Source of the DNA: CAWKOH01 sp963851245
GTDB lineage: Bacteria > Actinomycetota > Acidimicrobiia > Acidimicrobiales > Palsa-688
Length of the DNA: 64,000 nucleotides
Assembly (NCBI GenBank): GCA_963851245.1
Contig: CAWKOH010000005.1
Coordinates: 62,001-126,000 of the forward strand
Direction of reading: 5' to 3'
Below the pieces are notes generated by a model. That model had not been told where the DNA came from. It made no database searches and saw only the letters and a program-made list of their open reading frames with translations. The translations under genes were made by a program, and so were the position numbers. The stretch's first letter is position 1. Each line of letters opens with the position of its first letter. This document shows, piece after piece, positions 59,789-64,000 of the stretch.

Positions 59789-61111
59789 TCAGAGTCCGAG
59801 CTGGCGTTCCAGGTTCCGATGGAAGTTGACGATCCGGCACTCCTCAGCGGATAGGACCAGCTCCCGGAAGCCCGGTTGGCGCAACCCCTGTTGCATGGTC
59901 ATCAGTACCCCGACATCGGCATTCAGGACTACGCCCATGTCGGCGCCGGGTGGACGTTCCACATCGACGGGAGGGTGCCGGGGGGCGCTCGGATCCGCGG
60001 CTCGAGTGAAGATCCAGCTGCTGAACTCGGCCTCATCCGGTGTCGGTCCGGGCCGCCCGATGAGAAGGTTGACCATGTCGGCCCATACGAGGAAGGTGGC
60101 GTTGGGGAACAGGTTGTACTGGGCCAAGCGGAGGATGGCGTCGGTCGAGTACCGGCTCATGTCCACGCCCGCAGCGGACTGAGATGAGCGGATCCGGTCG
60201 GCGATCACGTCCTGCATTGTCTGCCCGGGTGGGACGGCCGGCGGGGCGTCAGCGGCATGACCGGGACCCATCCGATCTCCCATCACCTCGCAGAACGACG
60301 CCCACACCGTGTCCGGGCTCACCTCCCGCCCGAGCCGGGGGCTGGGTACGCCGTAGGCCTGGTAGCTGGCGGAGTGCCGGCCCCATATCTGCTGCGGGGC
60401 GTGCACGTCGTCGATCGACGCCAGCATCTCGTTGTGGATGCCCTGGACGTGATAGGTCTCCGAGAAACCGTCCACCACAACTTTCCAGTTGCAGGGGACA
60501 CGGCTGGTGGCGGTGGCCACGCACCGCAGCTCGTCGAGGCCGGCCCAGGCCGCATCCCCCGGGACGCCTTCGAGGAAGTCGAGGAGGGGCTCTGCTTCCG
60601 GGTCAAAGTTGACAAAGACCAACGGTCCCCACGACTGCACCGCTACCGGTACCAGGCCGAGCTCTGTCATGTCGAGGGCGCCGAACCCCCGTCGCGAGGG
60701 GACCTCCTTCAACGACCCTTCGAGGTTCCATGCCCAACGGTGATACGGGCAGCGCAGTTCGGTGAGCCCCCGGTGGCCCCCCTGACAGAGAGTATTGCCG
60801 CGGTGGCGGCACACATTCTGGAAGGCCCGCAGCTCACCGGACTGGTCCCGCACCACGACGGCCGACAGCGGACCGAGGCGGCACTCGATGGCGTCGCCGG
60901 GAGCCGCCACCTGATCGAGACTGCACGCCACCTGCCACACCTTTGGCCACAACCGCTCGTTCTCGGCCCGGGCGAACTCGAGAGACGTGTAACGCTCCGC
61001 CGGGATCCGGTACGGGGCGTCGGCGAGGAAAGCGGGTTGCGGGGCCAGATCCCCGATGTCGTCCGGGAGCGCGGTCGGTTCTATCGTCCCGGGAGTACGG
61101 ACATCGGTCAT
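59789..61111 (-). CDS. Rieske [2Fe-2S] aromatic-ring-hydroxylating oxygenase, large subunit
   Basis: 440 residues from the ATG at 61111, which overlaps the stop of the upstream amidohydrolase by 4 bp; the frame up to 61669 is antisense-free but non-coding in character. Rieske centre: Cys 101, His 103, Cys 121, His 124 (CRHRGN...CPYHRW). The mononuclear iron site is recognisable in DGFSETYHVQGIHNEM with two His ligands. It should dihydroxylate or demethylate an aromatic or cyclic substrate; reductase and ferredoxin partners are not encoded here. Confidence 0.93.
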   Translation of the reverse strand: MTDVRTPGTIEPTALPDDIGDLAPQPAFLADAPYRIPAERYTSLEFARAENERLWPKVWQVACSLDQVAAPGDAIECRLGPLSAVVVRDQSGELRAFQNVCRHRGNTLCQGGHRGLTELRCPYHRWAWNLEGSLKEVPSRRGFGALDMTELGLVPVAVQSWGPLVFVNFDPEAEPLLDFLEGVPGDAAWAGLDELRCVATATSRVPCNWKVVVDGFSETYHVQGIHNEMLASIDDVHAPQQIWGRHSASYQAYGVPSPRLGREVSPDTVWASFCEVMGDRMGPGHAADAPPAVPPGQTMQDVIADRIRSSQSAAGVDMSRYSTDAILRLAQYNLFPNATFLVWADMVNLLIGRPGPTPDEAEFSSWIFTRAADPSAPRHPPVDVERPPGADMGVVLNADVGVLMTMQQGLRQPGFRELVLSAEECRIVNFHRNLERQLGL

Positions 61112-62826
61112 TTGCTTCGCACCAGCCGCCCGGGCCGGGCGCCGGTGTCCTCCCCTGCGGCCATCGTCTGGGTCCCCGAGACGAACGTGGCCACGTAGCC
61201 GTCTGCCTCCTGGACCAGCCTGCGGGCGCCTCCGGGCAAGTCGAACACCAGCTTCGGCAGGCGTAGATCCAGGCGCTCGAAGTCGATCAGGTTCAGGTCG
61301 GCCTTGGCGCCGGCCGCGACGACGCCCCGATCCTTGAGGCCGTAGGTCCGGGCCGTCTCGCTGGTCATCTTGCGCACGACCAGAGCCAGGTCGAGGGTCG
61401 GGCCCCGATCCCTGTCCCGGGCCCAATGGCTGAGCATGAACGTGGGCATGCTGGCATCGCATATCGCCCCGCAATGGGCGCCGCCATCCGACAGCCCGAG
61501 GGCGGCATTCGGATGCAGAAGCATCTCCCGCATGGCGTCCAGATTGCCGTCGCTGTAACCCAGGAGCGTCAACAGGAGCAGCTCCTTGCCGTCCCGAGCC
61601 ATCATCAGGTCGTAAAGCACCTCTTCTCCGGGCCGGCCCTCGGCCGCGGCGATGGCCGCCACCGAACACTCCGGCGGGGGCTCATAGTCCGGCGGCTCCC
61701 CCATGGGGAAGATCCGGTCCAGGCCGGCGGAGACCACATCGGCCAAGGGGTGGTCGGGGTTGCGCTCCGACAGGATGGCGGCTCGCACCTCTGGGCGGCG
61801 GAGGCGCTCGACGCGCTCCTCGAGTGGCAGATCGGCGATGGCCTTGTAGCTCGGACGGAAGCGGAACGGGTGAGTCTGGGTCTGCCAGCCCACCAGCAGG
61901 CTCGTGGGACGGCCCATCACCTGCGCCCGCAGGACCGCCCCTTCCCCGGTGGCGGACTCGGCCAGCTGAAGCAGCTCCCGCCACTGCTCCGGGGCCCGGT
62001 TGTGCTGAGCCAGCGCGAAGGTCACCGGCCGGCCGCTTTCCACCGACAGCCGGCGCATCCAGTCCACCTCCTTGGCGGGCGCTAGAAGATCCTCTCCCAT
62101 GACGCCCGCCGGGGCCACCTCGAACACTCCACGACCAGCCGAACCGAGGGCACGGCCGATGCCCATCAGCTCGTCTTCGGCCGCGAATGTTCCCGGCACC
62201 GGTTCGCCGTCGACGGCCCGGTGGAGGATCGTGCGAGAGGTCGAGAAGCCCAGCGCTCCCGCCTGAATCCCTTCGAGGACGATCCTCGCCATGGCCTCGA
62301 TATCGGCAGGGGTGGCCGGTTCGTTGCGGGCGCCCCGTTCCCCCATCACGTAGGCCCGAACCGCCCCGTGCGGTACCTGGGTGCCGATGTCAAGCGCCCG
62401 AGGCAGCCGCTCCAGGGTCTCCAGGTACTCGGGGAAAGTCTCCCAGCCCCAGGTGATCCCTTCGGCCAGGGCCGTGCCGGGAATGTCCTCGACGCCCTCC
62501 ATGAGCTGGATCAGCCATTCCTCTTTGCCGGGGTGAACGGGGGCGAATCCCACCCCGCAGTTCCCCATCACGACCGTCGTCACTCCGTGCCAGCAGGAAG
62601 GCGACAGCAGGGGATCCCAGGTGGCCTGACCGTCGTAGTGGGTGTGGATGTCGACAAAGCCGGGGGTGACCAGCAGCCCGTCGGCGTCCACCTCCCGGCG
62701 AGCTGTCTCGCCCCGGAGGTCGCCGACTTCGGTGATGCGGTCCCCGTCCACGGCCACATCAGCGGTGATAGGAGGCGCCCCGGTACCGTCGACGAGCGTC
62801 CCCGCTCGCAGAATCAAGTCGTGCAT
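61108..62826 (-). CDS. D-aminoacylase-like amidohydrolase
   Basis: 572 residues from the ATG at 62826, which has GGAGGGAG upstream (the ATG at 62838 is also possible). Metal-dependent hydrolase: LILRAGTLVDGTGAPPITAD, metal-binding GFVDIHTHYDGQATWDP, GVTTVVMGNCGVGFAP, GALGFSTSRTI, ALGLSDGGAHCGAICD, and AAGAKADLNLIDFERL. Members cleave N-acyl-D-amino acids, hydantoins or related amides. First gene after the esterase in the catabolic cluster, and translationally coupled to the Rieske gene. Confidence 0.9.
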   Translation of the reverse strand: MHDLILRAGTLVDGTGAPPITADVAVDGDRITEVGDLRGETARREVDADGLLVTPGFVDIHTHYDGQATWDPLLSPSCWHGVTTVVMGNCGVGFAPVHPGKEEWLIQLMEGVEDIPGTALAEGITWGWETFPEYLETLERLPRALDIGTQVPHGAVRAYVMGERGARNEPATPADIEAMARIVLEGIQAGALGFSTSRTILHRAVDGEPVPGTFAAEDELMGIGRALGSAGRGVFEVAPAGVMGEDLLAPAKEVDWMRRLSVESGRPVTFALAQHNRAPEQWRELLQLAESATGEGAVLRAQVMGRPTSLLVGWQTQTHPFRFRPSYKAIADLPLEERVERLRRPEVRAAILSERNPDHPLADVVSAGLDRIFPMGEPPDYEPPPECSVAAIAAAEGRPGEEVLYDLMMARDGKELLLLTLLGYSDGNLDAMREMLLHPNAALGLSDGGAHCGAICDASMPTFMLSHWARDRDRGPTLDLALVVRKMTSETARTYGLKDRGVVAAGAKADLNLIDFERLDLRLPKLVFDLPGGARRLVQEADGYVATFVSGTQTMAAGEDTGARPGRLVRSK

Positions 62827-63016
62827 GGCTCCCTCCACGGCCGCCCGATCTTCGCGAACCGGGCTACGGCCAGGCCCGTTCCGGTATCACTCGTTAGAGC
62901 TTCAGATTGGAGGTCAGCCTAGCCGCCTGTTCCAGGCGGCAAGGGTGCCGCCTCCCGTGTGCTTGCCATTCAATGGCCTCCCCCGAAACTGCGACGTTCA
63001 GCCGAGTCGCCCGGGT

Positions 63017-63934
63017 TCAGGCTTGGGTCACCCTGGCCACCCAATCGGCGACGTCGCGGTTCGACCGGCGGACGACGTCGGAGTCGGCGGCTATCTGATA
63101 GCCGTGGCACGCCCCCGGGTAGACATGCAGCTCGCATGGCACGCCGGCCTGGTTCAGGCGCAGGGCGTAGTCGATGTCCTCGTCGCGGAATCCATCCACG
63201 GTGCCGACCGAGACGTAGGCGGGCGGCAGGCCTGACAGGTCCTGGCAGCGGGCCGGGGCGGCCGTGTAGGGGAGGTCGTCGGTGCCGAAAAGATCGCCCA
63301 GGTAGCAACGCCAGCCGAATGTGTTCGACTCTCGCGACCAGACCGCCAGCCCGTCCATCTGGCTCGAAGGGGTCTGCTGGCGATCATCGAGCATCGGGCA
63401 GTCGAGCAGCTGGAAAGCGAGCGGGACTTCGCCGCGATCGCGCGCCAGCAGGGCCAGCGCCGCGGCCAGACCCCCTCCGGCGCTTATGCCGCCGATGCCG
63501 ATCCTGCTGCGGTCGATCCCCAGCTTCTCCGCGTTGTCGTAGACCCACTTCAATCCTTGGTAGCAGTCTTCCAGTGGGCCGGGGTACGGCGTCTCCGGCG
63601 CCAGCCGGTACTCGACTGAAGCCCCCACGATGCCGAGCTTCGGGCACCAGTTGTCGAACCGGACATCGTCCATGGCGTAGCTGCCGATCACATAGCCCCC
63701 GCCGTGGATGCTGTACACGCAGGGCAGGGTCCCCAAGGCGTCGGCAGCACGATGGACTCGTACCGGCACGGGCGGATCGCCCGCGACCAGGTGATCGCTC
63801 CGGACCACCGCATCTGTCAGCGGGACGGCCGGGAGGGTTTGGCGGAACTGAGGCAGCGTATCGAGGCTCAGGGCGGCCAGGTCAAGGGCGGCGATTCCAG
63901 CCGCGACGTCGGGGTTGAGGTCCTGGATAGTCAC
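63017..63934 (-). CDS. HSL-family alpha/beta hydrolase (lipase/esterase)
   Basis: 305 residues. Oxyanion motif HGGGYVIGSYAMDD, nucleophile elbow GGISAGGGLAAALALLARD, acid in VGTVDGFRDEDIDY and catalytic His in PGACHGYQI. Typical hormone-sensitive-lipase group IV esterase. GTG start at 63934 (MTIQDLNPDVAAGIAALDLA). Same strand as the cluster downstream, but 190 bp separate it from the amidohydrolase start. Confidence 0.9.
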   Translation of the reverse strand: MTIQDLNPDVAAGIAALDLAALSLDTLPQFRQTLPAVPLTDAVVRSDHLVAGDPPVPVRVHRAADALGTLPCVYSIHGGGYVIGSYAMDDVRFDNWCPKLGIVGASVEYRLAPETPYPGPLEDCYQGLKWVYDNAEKLGIDRSRIGIGGISAGGGLAAALALLARDRGEVPLAFQLLDCPMLDDRQQTPSSQMDGLAVWSRESNTFGWRCYLGDLFGTDDLPYTAAPARCQDLSGLPPAYVSVGTVDGFRDEDIDYALRLNQAGVPCELHVYPGACHGYQIAADSDVVRRSNRDVADWVARVTQA

Positions 63935-64000
63935 GGGGCCACAATACGTGACGGCTGCCGGTGGTCCCCTTGCCTGCTCAGCCGATAGTGGCCCTCATGA

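Noticed and set aside
61112..61669. N-terminal extension of the Rieske oxygenase
   Set aside because: Overlaps the amidohydrolase in another frame and is low-complexity Arg/Gly; the ATG at 61111 starts the family-like sequence.

Overview
The window is 64 kb of high-GC, gene-dense bacterial chromosome. Three things suggest Actinomycetota, probably an Acidimicrobiia-like or related soil/aquatic lineage: many GTG/TTG starts, several luciferase-like (LLM, often F420-dependent) oxidoreductases, and a LexA box of the CGAAC-N4-GTTC type in front of dinB. This placement is inference; there is no rRNA or marker gene here to fix it. I see no tRNA, rRNA, CRISPR array, integrase or transposase.

Layout. 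0-7.4 kb: the 3' part of an FtsX/MacB-type ABC permease, then two large MalT-like (LAL) LuxR regulators around a hidden 71-aa gene; the first regulator is frameshifted. 7.4-14.7 kb: a minus-strand cytochrome bd operon, cydD - cydC::cydA (one in-frame ORF) - cydB - MFS transporter. 14.8-21.5 kb: plus-strand redox genes (SDR, GMC oxidoreductase, NDH-2-like dehydrogenase), an APC permease and a second SDR. 21.5-27 kb: two two-component systems, one OmpR-type and one NarL-type, with a long perfect palindrome between them. 27-33 kb: FtsH, a ribbon-helix-helix-like protein, an HtrA-type protease, and LexA-controlled dinB. 32.7-38.4 kb: frameshifted sarcosine-oxidase-like gene, LLM enzyme, a DyP peroxidase with an encapsulin-targeting tail followed by encapsulin, a zinc-ribbon protein, a 23-bp tandem repeat and hsp20. 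38.8-42.8 kb: two overlapping class III CoA-transferases, each with an indel, then gene remnants (acyl-CoA ligase tail, FHA tail) and another LLM enzyme. 42.8-51.6 kb: small membrane and stress genes, an ArsR-SRPBCC regulator with two operator palindromes, and a stand-alone ClpX-type zinc-finger protein. 51.6-57.9 kb: an amidohydrolase broken by three shifts, a BBE-type flavoenzyme, an orphan OmpR response regulator paralogous to the one at 24 kb, and a C2H2-baeRF-like protein. 57.9-63.9 kb: a minus-strand catabolic cluster (HSL esterase, D-aminoacylase-like amidohydrolase, Rieske oxygenase, LLM monooxygenase, enoyl-CoA hydratase).

Function. The genes suggest an aerobic heterotroph with a high-affinity bd oxidase, encapsulated peroxidase defence, SOS-inducible translesion synthesis, envelope/protein quality control (FtsH, HtrA, Hsp20) and flavin/CoA-based degradation of unidentified substrates.

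Caution. At least eight single-base reading-frame breaks occur in six otherwise well-conserved genes, plus one apparent rearrangement junction near 41.84 kb. Either the sequence contains indel errors or several of these genes are decaying.
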